Shown: positions 1 to 12,525, counted from the stretch's first letter. The stretch: DNA of 64,000 nucleotides from Sweltsa coloradensis (GCA_024449915.1 JAMZAV010001269.1:310001-374000); one strand, 5' to 3'. Program-made: numbers and translations. Notes: generated from the letters alone by a model not told the origin.

Positions 1-599
1 ACATTTATGTAAAAAAGGGTTTGTACGAGTAATAATTATTTAGTAATCTGTATAGGAGGGTGAGAACAGAACAAAAAATTGTTAATTTTCCTGCATATAC
101 GCCGAAAAGTATGAACGTTTTTAGTATACTCGCGCGAGTCCGCAGTCCTCACCCAAGCATCTTACTATTCGGAGGGGAAACTGGTTTATAATAGAAAATG
201 GCTATGTACGACTTACTGAGTATTAGTATTTAGTTATCTAGAAAATTTTGAAAACAGAATCAAGATATTTATATTTTACTACACATTATTTTATAAAGTT
301 CGAAAGTACCCCCAAAGGAAAAAACGGTTACCTTACTGAAATGAAAAAAGGCTATGCGCGATATACAAAAATTTAGGGATGAAAACCTTTCCAAACGATG
401 TTGATTTTCCTGCAAGTTATTTGTTATAGGAGAACAAAAAAACAATCCGAGACGATGAGCGTCCGTCTCCGTACCCAAACCCACAGAAGGATATTCTATG
501 AGGATATTCCAGCTGCCTCTTCCAGCTCCCAAGTCCATCTCATGACGGTCAATCCATCTCCTTGGCCAAGAACCCAACAGTTTCAAGTCCAGGGTTGTC
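1..599. other. No gene recognised (AT-rich)
   Basis: I see no coding, RNA or repeat signature here. Short open frames on both strands lack codon structure or a recognisable product. Confidence 0.5.
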
Positions 600-986
600 C
601 AGTGGAGGGCGCCACCGCCCATCTCAGTTTCCTTTGTCCTCACACTAACTCACTCACACACACACACACGCGTCGAGGCGTCCTCTCAGCCAAGGTCAAG
701 GGCGACCACATCCGCCTTGGCCGCGCAGCCTCCGGCGACGGCTCCGGAGATCGGCCGTCCACGCCAGGGCACTTACCTGGCCGTGACCTTCGCCGGCTAG
801 GAGAGAGAGTGCCGGGCCGGGGATCGAGCACGCATCCTCTATACCTTGTGTCGACCCAAGTAACACTCTGTCTACCATCCAAGTGAAAGGGAACCGGTGG
901 TTTTGTGCACAATACAAATGTAAATAATCCCCATTACCTATAATGGCCTGTCCATCTTGACCCGTATTGACAGTTTCAAACCACAT
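600..986 (-). other. GC-rich patch with consensus splice donor; possible exon of unknown gene
   Basis: A GC-rich, CpG-containing stretch in an AT-rich background. On the minus strand a full-consensus splice donor (CCAG|GTAAGT) would end an exon at 777. One minus frame stays open from an ATG at 986 through this donor for about 70 codons. The translated segment matches no family I know. A short CA microsatellite lies at 656-669. It could be a first or internal exon of an unknown gene, or chance; no partner acceptor or second exon was found. Confidence 0.18.
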
Positions 987-1193
987 GGACCTCGTTGGAA
1001 TCTGGTACCAGCCTGTATTTGAGAACGTCCCCTTTTATGTAACTGTGTGTCCACTAATTTGCTCGTACATGAAGATTTAGAAATGGTTGCGTTTTACATT
1101 AGTTTCAAAAAAGAAGGCGGGAGGCCTCAATAAAAACTGCGTCTTTTCAGTTTGATGATTGACAGAGTGTTACTTGGGTCGACACAAGGTATA
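840..1193. repeat. Perfect 33-bp inverted repeat pair
   Basis: Bases 840-872 and 1161-1193 are exact reverse complements (33 of 33), including the core CTTGTGTCGACCCAAG, separated by 288 bases. No target-site duplication is obvious, so the pair could be ends of a small inverted-repeat element or a local inverted duplication. Confidence 0.7.
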
Positions 1194-1409
1194 GCTTTGT
1201 TTGATTAGACTTTTTTTTAAATTACATTTAAAAATAAGAATTTAAAACATCGTATTTAGACTTTGAAGAGTCAACTCACTCTGTCACCCAGACACAAAAG
1301 TGTTTTTCAACGGAAGACATTAATTTTATTTAAAACAGACCAAGCCTACCCTGTTAGTGCCGACACCATGGACGAGCGAAGAATGACCAAGAGGTCAATA
1401 TTTTAAATA

Positions 1410-1690
1410 AGGAAACAAGGGCTAAACAAGATGGACAAGGTTCCACCCGCGGTCATCATCAATATCAACAAGGCTAATTCGGAACAAAGTTATTTGCCTA
1501 GGACGGCTCCAAACTCTCCGTTTACAAACGCCTAAGTTAAGAAATGAAAGATTGAAGAAGTTAAAAATCTTCTGCCTATAGCGGGATTCGAACCTGAACC
1601 CTCGACCTTTTGACAGAGAAAAACCATGAAATAGTCTTTCAGACAGGATTGCCACTTGGCAACTATCGACCGATTGGTCGTGGCACTCAT
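1410..1690 (-). repeat. tRNA-derived SINE, family A, copy 1
   Basis: Read on the minus strand it has a tRNA-like head with a B box (GGTTCGAATCC), then a body with 'AACTTCTT', 'TTTGTAAACGG' and 'GGAGCCGTCCTA', as in the copies near 52.0 kb and 63.1 kb. The 3' tail is missing or diverged. Confidence 0.65.
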
Positions 1691-1879
1691 CAAAAACGAA
1701 AATATGGAATACATAAATACTGATCTAAATTCAACAAATTAAAATGTTTTACGTTGTTGCAGTCGTGTTTTCTTCCCCGATAGAGGTAGTTCACTCTCAG
1801 AGTGAATTATTGTATTGAGTATTTCAACAATGATGTGCTATTAGCTAAGTTTCAATGTATGCAGTAGCTTGTTGGATGC

Positions 1880-1985
1880 CAGGTTCTGCTCTGTGTCTCC
1901 CTTTGACTTTCAGAGTACAAGTTCTTGCAGCCCGTAGCATTTGCATTGAGACGTTAAGCAAGACAAATCACCCATCCTCGTCGCC
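1880..1985 (+). repeat. SINE fragment with GAGACGTTAAGCAA tail
   Basis: The stretch 'GCATTGAGACGTTAAGCAA' near 1943-1962 matches the 3' segment of the SINE at 59.7-59.99 kb ('ATATGAGACGTTAAGCAATA'). Only this short tail is clear. Confidence 0.35.
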
Positions 1986-1989
1986 AGAA

Positions 1990-3380
1990 TTATCTGATTT
2001 GTACAGGAACAGAAAACTCATAATTCATAATGTTCACACATGGTTTTGTTTAAGACCTAGGCCTACATGATAAAACAAAAGAACCGTTAAGAGTGGACAT
2101 AGTACTCTCATTCTGGAGGTAGGGCTACCATCCTGGTTCGATATCAATATCATCCACCGGTAACCCTGCTTGGAATTGGAAGTCGGGACGCCGGGTCCGG
2201 GAGTCTTGATTTCCTCAGTCACTAAACGAATGCTGTTCACGATTGAAAAGTATAGAATGCCATGGGGTATGACCTCCCACACATGAAGAAATGCAAGTTA
2301 GATCAGTAAGTTTAAAAAAAAAGAAAAATATGTTTTTGAGATATCTTCCTCGATGGTTCATACGGTCATGGTATTCAGGTCTACGGAGATTGCACAATAT
2401 CCCCCACATGATTCATGAAGTACGCTTGGCAAGGCAAGGAAGGGTTATAGCTCCCAGCTGCTGCTATTGTCAACACGTGGTTCACCCCACACCTCACCAC
2501 TGTTTGCTGTGAGCACACGAGCCGCGTCTTCTCGCATGCTAATTGCAGTGACTAAGACGACGTGTTCATGTTTACGGGCTTACCAAGGAAGACGGCCTTG
2601 TCTCGTCGTCCTTACCTCCCCTTCTCTGTGATGCTGTACAAACAGATGGATAATACCAAGTAATAACACAAACAAGAGGTTGAGTTATTGCATTTCCGTG
2701 GTAGCTCAAGCCTTTCGCAGTTCAGGAGCTCGTCGTTCCAGTTCTCGTCACCGGCAGTCCTGGCTCATGAGAAGAGGGGACGCCGAGCTTGGCCCAACTC
2801 AAATGCTCGCACTCAGGTGTTGATGATTTCTGTTGCGACTTGCGAGACATAAGTCCAAAACGTGAAAAAGTAGGAAATCCAACACATGGATTCCAATTCT
2901 GGAAATTCCCACCAAATCGTTTATCTTACGATAAAATCAAATTAACCTACGCGTTCATATTGATTTAAAGTTGATATCCAGTACGCAAATTTGAGTTTAA
3001 AAAATATGTACACTTGGAATAAATTCTCGAAGTTGACCAAAATGGAGTAAATTTCGGTGATTTAATAATTTTTAATTCAAAATCTACGAATTAATTTAGG
3101 AATACGCGTACTGGATGGTATAGATATATTATTTATTAACGTTAGCGTGAAATTTGATAACGGTGTTATAAACCGTTTCCCCGAAAAAAAAAACACAGAA
3201 AGCTGAGCGCCTAAACTCGTCTCCGCGCCAGCCTCAGCGACTCTTCTTATCACAAGATTTTCGTCACTCAGTAGTCAGTAGCGATTTAATCGCTGGGATT
3301 CAGAACTCTGAACTATATTTATATACAGTTTGTCGTGGAAGAAAACACAAATATAATCTTATCGTGCTTTACCTTGGATT
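1990..3380. other. No gene recognised
   Basis: AT-rich sequence with short frames only. I see no tRNA, SINE or inverted-repeat structure. Confidence 0.4.
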
Positions 3381-3388
3381 CTTGGTGG

Positions 3389-5740
3389 AGGTGCCGAGTA
3401 AGGAAATGCTAGCCCCCCCCCCCCTTGGCCTCAAAGGTTATCAAAAACTTTATCTGTCGTACTTATTGAAGGGTAATGCCAACTACAACAAAAACGCATG
3501 CCAATCCGAGGTGTGTTCAGTTTTTTAAAGAAGAAGAATGAAACCATAGAACAAGTAATTTATTAGGGTGAAAAAAATAACTGGACATTTACAAACTTTT
3601 TTTAGTTGTAGTTTCACGTTTTATTTTTGAATTCGTCATGTCGTGTACAAAAGTACAACAGCTAATCACATGAAAGAGCGGTGTACTTAGTTAGTAGTCA
3701 GTACTACCAACTTCACCGTTCTAAAGTGCAATGTTTTCCAAGAGTAAACACGTTTTATAATCAACACCGTTAAATTAGTTGTCTTGTATAACAAGGTTTA
3801 CCATAGATTGCAAACATGTCGCTTCCAGCACGCAAATACGTCTATAGTGCGTTTACTTCGACTGAAATTGTTCTCTTCGAGAGCGGAGTTCTTTTGTATG
3901 TCAAGCTAATTGAATTCAGATTCAAGGAGACCCTACCATTGACCATAAGATTAGACTAGGATGTCATAAAAATATTTTTATTAATTAAGTAATAAATAAG
4001 TTATTATCCAATACAAATCATTAACTCCTGAAATCATTATTAATATAAAATAAAAATGCTATTACAAAAATGTATGATTTATAGTCATATAGTCAGATTT
4101 ATAGTCAAGTAGGTCTATCTAGATAATATGGGTGTTTTGTAAACAAAACATCTTATATTAATCATATTAACCCCCTTACATTAGCACACCGATATTTTGG
4201 TAATTATACACCTTTACGGAATAAATTAGCGGTTTACGATAAAGATTTTCTGTTCACCAGGTAGAAATATACTGAAATTTTAATACTTACCTTGTTTTAA
4301 ACAGTATTTTGGATTAAAGTATTATAGCCTATATTGACAAATATTTAGTTGGAAATTTTCATTACAATAACATCCATATTTTTAAATGTAATGCATTTAT
4401 AATTTTTATGGAGAAGAAGGAATGGTACATATTTCTTCCATAATAACTGGAGCCTCTATATTAGCCAGGATCATAGCAAGTTTTGCATGAACCATACCAA
4501 TAGCTAGCTTAGAATGTTATGACCAATACAAATAACAGTTCCGTTCTACCACCCCCCCCAGTGGAGGTGCCGAGTAAGGAAATGCTAGCCCCGCCCCTTG
4601 GCCTCAAGGGTTATCAAAAACGTTATCTGTCGTACGTATTGAAGGGTACTAATGCCAACTACAACAAAAACGCATGCCAATCCGAGGTGTGTTCAGTTTT
4701 TTTAAGAAGAAAAATAAAACTATAGAACAGGTAATAAAAAGGGGGAAAAATAACTGGACATTTACAAACGGTTCTTAGTTGTAGTTTCATGTTTTATTCT
4801 TGAATCTTGAATTCGTCATGTCGTGTACAAAAGAAAAGTACAACTAATCACATGAAAGAGCGGTGTACTTAGTAGTCAGTACTACCAACTTCAGCGCACC
4901 GTTCTAAAGTGCAATGTTTTCCAAGAGTAAACACGTTTTATAATCAACATAATTAAATTAGTTGTCTTGTATAACACGGTTTACCATAGATTGCAAACAT
5001 GTCGCTTCCAGCACGCAAATACGTCTATAGTGCGTTTACTTGCGACTTGAACACATTATTCTCTTCGAGAGCGGAGTTACTTTTGTATGTCAGCTAATTG
5101 AATTCAGATTCCAAGGAGACCCACCATTGACCATAAGATTAGACTAGGATGTCATAAAAATATTTTATTAATTAAGTAATAAATAAGTTTATCCAATACA
5201 ATCATTAACTCCTGAAATCATTATTAATATAAAATAAAAATGCTATTACAAAAATGTATGATTTATAGTCATATAGTCAGATTTATAGTCAAGTAGGTAT
5301 ATCTAGATAATAGTGCGTGTTTTGTAAACGAAACATCTTATTTAATCATATTATTTATACCCCCCTTACATTAGCACACCGATATTTTGGAAATTATACG
5401 TCTTTGTGGAATAAATTAGCGGATTTTTTGTTTACAGGTAGAAACATACTGAAATTTTAAATAATTACGTTGTTTTAACTATTTTGGATTGAAGTACTAT
5501 GTTGACAAATATTTAGTTGGAAAATTTTCATTATAATAACATCCATATTTTTAAAATGTAAGCATCTATAATTTTTATGGAGAAGAAGGTATGGTACATC
5601 TTTCTTCCATAATACTGGAGCCTCTATATTCAGCAGGATCATAGCAAGTTTTGCTGATACCATACCTTGGGATTCCAATAGCAAGCTTAGAATGTTATGA
5701 CCAATACAAATAACAGTCGTTACTCCCCCCCCCCCCCCAG
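3389..5740. repeat. Direct tandem duplication, unit about 1.17 kb
   Basis: Unit one (about 3389-4561) and unit two (about 4562-5740) are collinear from 'GGAGGTGCCGAGTAAGGAAA' to 'GAATGTTATGACCAATACAA', with scattered substitutions and small indels. Both units start at the GGTGGAGGTGCCG motif shared with repeat family D and end in a run of C. A 68-codon frame in unit two (4519-4725) is not conserved in unit one, so I do not call it coding. Confidence 0.85.
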
Positions 5741-5839
5741 TTTCGCCTGTAATCCCATCCGGAAATCGCCATAATACAACAAAAATAAATAATATGAAGA
5801 TATCCTCACCAGTTTGGTCCATCAGGCAAGTTGCAGGTT

Positions 5840-5920
5840 CGTGTGTCTTTGTTCCGACCTGGGTTCGAACCCAGAGCATCTGGCTCTCCACCGTACGAAG
5901 GCGAGATTATGCTTAAAACC
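5840..5920 (-). repeat. tRNA-like SINE head fragment
   Basis: On the minus strand a B box (GGTTCGAACCC) with a D-arm-like stretch upstream resembles a tRNA-derived SINE head. The acceptor stem is not convincing. Confidence 0.35.
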
Positions 5921-6343
5921 ATGCATCTCACAATAAGAACGAGAATTAAATATTTTAAATATTGACATATTATACTTTTTTTGATTTTGTAACGACGACG
6001 ATAGCTCCCTCCTATATCGTGCAGTATTGATTTCAGACAGTTTCTCTAAGGAGGGCAATTAAAAATATAGGGTAGGCAATGACCAGAAAAGTACTAAGCG
6101 ATGCAATGAGTGGGGGGATGTCCCCACCGTATTTTTGACGTGGTTTCAACTTCAATGTTTGAGAAGAAGTTATAGGTGGTTGTGTATCTTAAAAATCTTA
6201 TTGAATCTATTGCACTTATTAGAGCGAACACATATTTTCCTCAAGAAGCACGTGTGGCATATTATTTTGGTTTCGTCTTGGCGCTTTTTTGACCTAGTGC
6301 ACCGTGTTTTACACAAGTCTTTAGGGTAGGCACACTCACACTG

Positions 6344-6410
6344 TCACACATGGTTCCTAGGGTAGGCTCACAGGTTCCTAGGGTAGGCTCACAGGTTCCT
6401 AGGGTAGGCA
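6344..6410 (+). repeat. Three copies of a 21-bp tandem repeat
   Basis: The unit GGTTCCTAGGGTAGGCTCACA occurs three times head to tail, the last truncated. Related 'AGGGTAGGCA' fragments occur near 6070 and 6325. Confidence 0.85.
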
Positions 6411-6415
6411 ATGTG

Positions 6416-6461
6416 ATGATATTCTTATCATTGTACCATGGTACAATGATAAGAATATCAT
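6416..6461. repeat. Perfect 46-bp palindrome with no spacer
   Basis: Two 23-base halves are exact reverse complements, centred on CCATGG at 6436-6441. It directly follows the 21-bp tandem repeats. Confidence 0.95.
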
Positions 6462-6469
6462 TAGATCAT

Positions 6470-8230
6470 GGGCAATGCCTACCCTGGAGTATGCCTGGAA
6501 TCAACACTGCACGAGTGGATTCCACGAGACAGGCTCGCTCGGACCCCCACGTGGAGGCTTCAGTGTTACAGCAACCGGCGGCAAGAAACTGGAAACTTGA
6601 CTTTGAAATGTGGAAGAATAATATGTGGAAGACCTTGGACAAGTCGAATAACTTACGCTACACTAGTCTCAGAGCTCAGATAGTCTCGTTCTCCTAGCTA
6701 GTGGAGTCAGACAGCCGAGCGCGGACGCACCCACCAAGCAGCGCAAAAAACAAGCGGAATTAAAATTAAATAATCGAAACTTGATATTCATGAAAGCGCT
6801 CCCGAGCTCAGGGCGTGGACACGGACTGTAATTATCACAGGGGAAACGGAATGCGAATTATTGTAATTACTATTGCCACGGAGCTCTCGAGTAAAAATAA
6901 ATAAATAATATTAAGTGACAAGATTTCGATTTGAATATTTTGTCTTGTATGTCCATGAAATTGTGCCAAACTTATCAGGCGCGAAATATATAAATAATTT
7001 CTGCCGACAAAACCTGTGTTTAGTGTTTGTTTCCATTGCATACGGTATTATATATTATTCATTGGTGTTGTATGTTAATACATACATGCAAATTTCCACC
7101 TAGTTATTGTAAATAATACGGATGGTAAAAGTCCATTGCCGAGGTTGTAAATGCCACCAGTGTCACTGCCTTTTGGCATTTCCTCTGAATCTGATCAGCG
7201 GTGGTCAGGTCGATGCCTGCAATCTTGGCTTGGGTATTGAGAGGCAGGATTCCCTCGGTAGGTTTCCCGCTAAAAAATAGATTGGCAATGTCTATCTCAT
7301 AATATTTCGATATTACTTTTTAAAAAAACGTGCAATACATAGATTCATAAAAAAAGTATTTCCATGTCCACCTCTCAAAATTCTTAGAACACGAAATAAC
7401 GGTGGATGTTTTTGTGTGATCTTTGATAGGGTCCAAAGTCCAAACCACCAATTAAAAGAAATTTCTGAGGAGAAGTGTACCGTTCCGTTCTGAGAAACAA
7501 TGGTGAGCGTTCACCACTCACCAGTCACCACGCCCGCAAAGAAGCGGAAACTAGGGGAGTCGAGATGATGAAATCTCTTCCTGGAAAGCGAGAAAGTTAG
7601 GTGGCCTAGCCTTGGCATTTCGATTCTCCCACCCAAGAATAATATACAATGTAGAGTCTACTTTATACTATGTTTTACGAGAATGGTTTCCACTTTCCGC
7701 CCGCCAAGGGAATTATAGTGTCCCGAGTAAATACTACAAAAAATGCCAAGAGAACAGATTTTCACAAAATTATAAATTTATCCTGTTCTCCACTTTTTTT
7801 ATTTATCTTTTCAATCGCATTTTTGTGAATTCAGGGACAAAATGTTTGCTATTTTTTTGTTGTTTCCAAAAACTTTGTAGTTGTCGAACGACGACGACGA
7901 CGGACACGACGGAGAACACAGCGGCGCTCACCGTGTTAGGTGCATTCACCGCGCTTTTGATTAATGAGGTTATGTGTGTTTAATGAATAGATTGTTTTGT
8001 AAATGTATATATAACAAAATATGTTGATGTTGATCTGGGCCAGGTTGCCTCTTCATTCATTGAAAGAGAATGGGTTCGAGAGGAAGGGAGGGTGGAAAGC
8101 CACAAAACAGCCAACCAGTGAGGGGGCTTCTCTCCTAGAATATATAATTTGTAATTATTACGAATATCGGACATTTGAACTATTCTACAGCATTTTCCGG
8201 AGAGAAAAAACGAAGGTGTTTTTGGGGTGG
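6470..8230. other. No gene recognised
   Basis: Several short frames (longest 123 codons, 7612-7983) have AT-driven composition, simple runs and no recognisable product. Nothing else is supported. Confidence 0.4.
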
Positions 8231-8235
8231 CAGTT

Positions 8236-8545
8236 CTACGTGTACGTGGTCTGGCCTCCTTGGTTGCGCCACTGTTGGTCTGGTGCAGCGTCCGCCCGTG
8301 AGGTGAACGAATCAAGCGTCTGCTCGGAGTTGTTTCTCTCCCTAGGGCGCCCCTCCAAGAACCCGAGTCTCGCTGCTCCTTTGTTCAGGGTCCAAGTTAC
8401 TGACGGACGGAATAATTGGCGGCAGCCGCGCCAAGCTAGGAGCAAGAAGCTCGCGTCTGTCTCGTAGTAGAGGGTCCCTCCTCTGTGCGGAGAGCGGCAG
8501 GGACGCCATCAAGCTCGCTTCGTGGCGCTTACACACCTACCTGAG
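8236..8545. other. GC-rich island, unexplained
   Basis: A GC- and CpG-richer stretch with long overlapping frames on both strands (148 codons plus, 69 and 64 minus), which is what GC-rich DNA gives by chance. A donor-like CTCAG|GTAGGT lies on the minus strand near 8540. It may be a promoter or first exon, but no product is recognised. Confidence 0.2.
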
Positions 8546-8565
8546 CTGCCCTTATTCTTGATCGA

Positions 8566-8740
8566 TCTCATAGTCGGGAAACACTCCCGTAGAATGAATT
8601 GATTAAATGGAAATCAATCCAGAAATTAAAATCCATCTCAGCCGGGTATCGAAACCCGGGTCTCCTCGACAATGTGACCGGTTCGATACCCGGCTGAAAT
8701 GGATTTTGTTTATTTCTGGATTCATTTCTAGAACATCTAG
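8566..8740. mobile_element. tRNA-bearing foldback element, diverged copy
   Basis: It begins with TAGTCGGGAAACACTCCCGT, as at 32.22 kb, followed by 'AATCAATCCAGAAATTAAAA'. The core is an inverted repeat about CAGCCGGGTATCGAA / TTCGATACCCGGCTGA containing tRNA B-box-like sequence on both arms. The right terminal repeat is eroded. Confidence 0.6.
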
Positions 8741-10130
8741 TCAACTAATAATAAGGACTTGGATAAATCAAATCAATCCAAACGGCACATTAGATGATAT
8801 GATGATGAAAAAATGATATTGAAACATCTTACAGAGATATCGAACAGAAAACAACAATTTTTCCCGAACTGAAAACCATGGCTGGAAAAGACCTTACCGA
8901 AACGAAAACTAAAATTTAATTTTTCAGTTACGGTAATTTAGGCAGATAATTGCAACACAACACAATGTGAAAAATGTTCATAATTTTGTCTGAAAGTTTT
9001 GTCCTATAAAAAGTTTGTGTTTTTATTACAATGCTCCTATTAACATATTATTAAACATTTCATAATAATCTGGCAGTAGGTTTTTTGTAGATACATAGCA
9101 TTGAAATTGTTAAAAATTAATCTCTTTGTAACCTTTCCAATACACGTTTGTAGGGACTTGTAGATGCATAAAATGGTGATAAACTCAGTAGCATAAAAAA
9201 GTACTCGTAAGTCGTACTTTGGTCCACCAGTAAGTTGGATTTATTTAGGATTTTAGTGTGTGACATTTTCCGTGGAAAATAAGATTGTAGCCGAATTCCG
9301 AAGTTATTTTTATTTTGGTCAAACCAAACCGAAATAAAAATAAAGGTTCGATGCCCAATTTCGAGGGACACCCATGCCCCAAGAAGAGCAGACGTTTCCG
9401 ATAATATCAGAACATTATAGCAGTTTTCAAGTTTGAACATTTTATTTGGAGGAGACATAAAAGAAACATATTGTTGGTAGCATAGATAAAATACACACTT
9501 AATTTACGCGGTAATTTATAAACGTGTAGGCATTCATGAGTTGACACACTGATTTTAATGGGGAAGAATATTATACATATTTTTATTTATTTGTGAGCTT
9601 CGTTGCTAAACTTTAGCATGTTGATAAAATCTAGTAATTTCCACAAGGTAAAAAACAATTCGACTCGGTCTATGAACCCTAGACCTTTTGGATTGGAAGC
9701 TGGAATAAACTCACATGTATACAAAATACAAAATGTACTAGTTTTATTGAAACTACGAATCATTGGAGCGCCATTGTATTGCTCTCGTTTCACTTTCGAA
9801 GGCGCTGCTTCAATATAAGATGAACTCACTACGGATTTATGATAGTACTCTTGTACAGGGAAGGGAGATTACTTGCATCCAGAAAGATCATCTTCACAAG
9901 GTAAAGAACAACATAAGAGTAGACTACTAACAGAGCAAATACGCGCAGTTTGTAGTTCCAATGGCCATCTATGTCTTCTCGCCAGTGACTGTAGATTAGA
10001 TACATCGCTTGCACAAGGTCGACCACTGGCTGGCTGTGGATTAATTGTAACACATCAACAAATTAGGCGGCCACTGGAACAGAAATGATAAATTACTAGA
10101 GTTTACACATGGAAATGCTATAGATTTAAG
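8741..10130. other. No gene recognised
   Basis: AT-rich. Frames of up to 113 codons look random. Weak tRNA-like words occur near 9660-9710 but no cloverleaf or paired boxes. Confidence 0.4.
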
Positions 10131-10134
10131 GCTA

Positions 10135-10622
10135 TTCGACCGCGTTTTTCTATTTTCCATAATATGCTATACCAACAACTAAGTCAAAATATTGTGAATG
10201 GCTTTGAAACCTGGCTCTATTAGAAAATCAGAACTATTTTTTTCAAAATTTTCTGATCGGGCACACGGCAAATATCGCCCCTTGAAATAATTTTGGTATT
10301 TTGTACCAATTTGTACCGCCAAACGAAAAAATTCGCAGGATAAACAATTCTTAAAAAAACTTTTTTCTCTCAGTCAGCCGCTAGAAAACCAGTTGAAAAT
10401 AATTAATGTCACAAAATCACAACTAGCCTACCTTCGTAGAATGGTGTGCTTGGGGGTGGGCGAATTAAAGTTTGAAATTATTTTCAAGAGGCGATATTTG
10501 CCGTGTGCTCTATCACAAAAATTTGAAAAAATGGTTTTGATTTTCTAAAAGAGCCAGGTTTCAAAGCCATTCACTATATTTTGACTTTAGCATATTTGAG
10601 AAAATAGAAAAACGCGGTCGAA
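10135..10622. mobile_element. Inverted-repeat element (MITE or foldback), about 488 bp
   Basis: Ends TTCGACCGCGTTTTTCTATT and its complement face each other. The inverted homology continues imperfectly inward for about 140 bases per side ('GGCTTTGAAACCTGGCTCT', 'CACACGGCAAATATCG'). There is no coding capacity, so it is non-autonomous. Target duplication is not clear. Confidence 0.75.
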
Positions 10623-10779
10623 ACAGTATAAATTTACACACATTTTATAAACCCAATGGAATGGCGGTGTAAAATCATAACAGAAACTGTAGGAAAATAT
10701 TGTTTTGCAAAAAATATAAATAAACAATATATCGCGAGTAATGTTAGAAAACATTATTACAAATTTATATTTCAGGTGG

Positions 10780-10965
10780 AGCGAAGCTCTCTCACGATAA
10801 CATCCAAACATGACTTCCGATTGACATGCGTTTTTTGGTTGACATTGCCTTTCAACAAGGATGGTGCAGGTTTTTTTTGGTTACCCGGTCGATCAATCAG
10901 GGCGCCCGGGGCTAGCCCCACCTAAAAAAGATAATTTTCTTCCAACCCGGCACCTCCACCAACAA
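10780..10965 (+). repeat. Interspersed repeat family D, copy 1
   Basis: Shares 'CTTTCAACAAGGATG', a GTGACC/GTTACC-GGGGC middle and the ending CCCGGCACCTCCACCAA with copies at 12.6, 18.9 and 26.4 kb. Confidence 0.65.
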
Positions 10966-10969
10966 TATT

Positions 10970-11930
10970 AACGAGATGCAACGTTGTGTAACGAGAAGCT
11001 TCGCTCCCTACTCCCGTATTCTTTATGTTTGAAACACCGAGCTAACGCCATTCGTTCATGCCTCTCATTCGGGTGGGTATTGGTTCGAAAGCCGCCACCG
11101 GAAATGCTGACTGAAGCGTTTGTCCCTGTTTGTCCAGGGTTTTCTTTGGTAAAAATGCAAGTAGGGGTACCGAGATTGAGAAATCTATCTCAGAAATATT
11201 TCGTCCACAAAATATCAATCGTTGAAACTTTCTTTCTTTTTACCAATTGAAGACGGCGTCCAAATAAAAATAACTGACAGAACTTTGCTTTCAAATAAGT
11301 TATAAATAAAAATAATCAACTACCGTAACCATATTATCTAACATATTATTAGGCCATCCATAACCACTGAAATTAATTTTTTAAAATGTGACTAACAAAA
11401 CAAGCAATAATACAGATTTCGTGAACGTTTTGCGCCTGTATGAATCGATCCGTAACTCTAGACTTGGTTAGGGGCTATAATATCCATTCGGTAGCCCTAA
11501 TAGATTACATACATGTTTTACAATTTGAATGGTATATGTTTAGATTTTAATGAGCAATAATAGACTGTTAGTTACGTTGGCGAATAAAATGTTTATGGTT
11601 AGCGATATGCCAGGACTGCGATTCTAAAAGTGATTGGTTATGAGTCGATTGCAAGCAATGTAAGAAACGAACGCTGAGTTTTATTATGGCAAGGCAATTA
11701 GTATAGACGAGATGTTGATTGTGATTCAGATTCTACTCCACGGGGAGGAGTAAGTTTTCAGATTCTTTCAACCGCATTATCTTCTCATTAGCCACAACTT
11801 CCTTGCAGTTGTAATGTATTCTAAGTTGAGAGCTTTAAAATGCATGATAAACATGACGTCATCGAAGATTTCCTACGCAAAACGAACAATTCTCTAACGT
11901 TAAAAAAACATGTTCATATACATACACTAG
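10970..11930. other. No gene recognised
   Basis: AT-rich unique-looking sequence. No structure seen. Confidence 0.4.
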
Positions 11931-11934
11931 GGTG

Positions 11935-12525
11935 CTTCGAGAACGTTTTTTTTAGTCGCGTTGATTGATGAGCTTTTTTGTAAGTTTTTAAGTTTGCGTG
12001 GGATATCTTTAATTTTTAAAGTGCTTTTTGAACGCATTGTACTATAGGTGATTGTTGTCAAGTTGCTATTGTTACTTGTTATTGTTATTATATACCTTAA
12101 AAAAAACATATTAAAACCTTTATTTCTATGGATTCTGGCTATTTTTTCCATTTTTTCTTTCAAAAGGTATCAACATAACCTTAATGTCCATGTAAAATAT
12201 GAACGTTGTAAACCCCACCCGTTTGGTCAGAATCGGCCTAAATGTCATGAAAATATAGCACTAAAAATCGAAAAAAATCGTAAAAGTATTCATGAGAAAT
12301 ATTTTTTCGATTGTACCCAATAACGTGGCAAGTCTAAGTTCAGAGATTTCGATGGTCCCCTCAAATTTTCATCAAGATCGCATATATGCCGTTTGCCCGG
12401 TAGAGAGCGAACAAGCAGACAAAAAACCGAGCAAAAAACAAACAAAAAAACACCCGAGTTTAATTTTTTTGGGGGGTCAGTGAAATTGAACTCTTCGCTT
12501 CGCTCATCCAATAAATGACTTGAAC
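11935..12525 (+). repeat. Interspersed repeat family E, long copy
   Basis: About 590 bases ending in TTCGCTTCGCTCATCCA. The left 230 bases match 26085-26330 in reverse, and the right 320 bases match 24923-25190 in reverse. This copy is uninterrupted and serves as the reference for the nested insertion there. Confidence 0.75.

Noticed and set aside
7612..7983. 123-codon plus frame
   Set aside because: AT-rich composition with simple runs (Thr codons from a CGA/ACG repeat) and no recognisable domain.
8021..8467. 148-codon plus frame
   Set aside because: Lies over a GC-rich patch where both strands are open; no recognisable residues.
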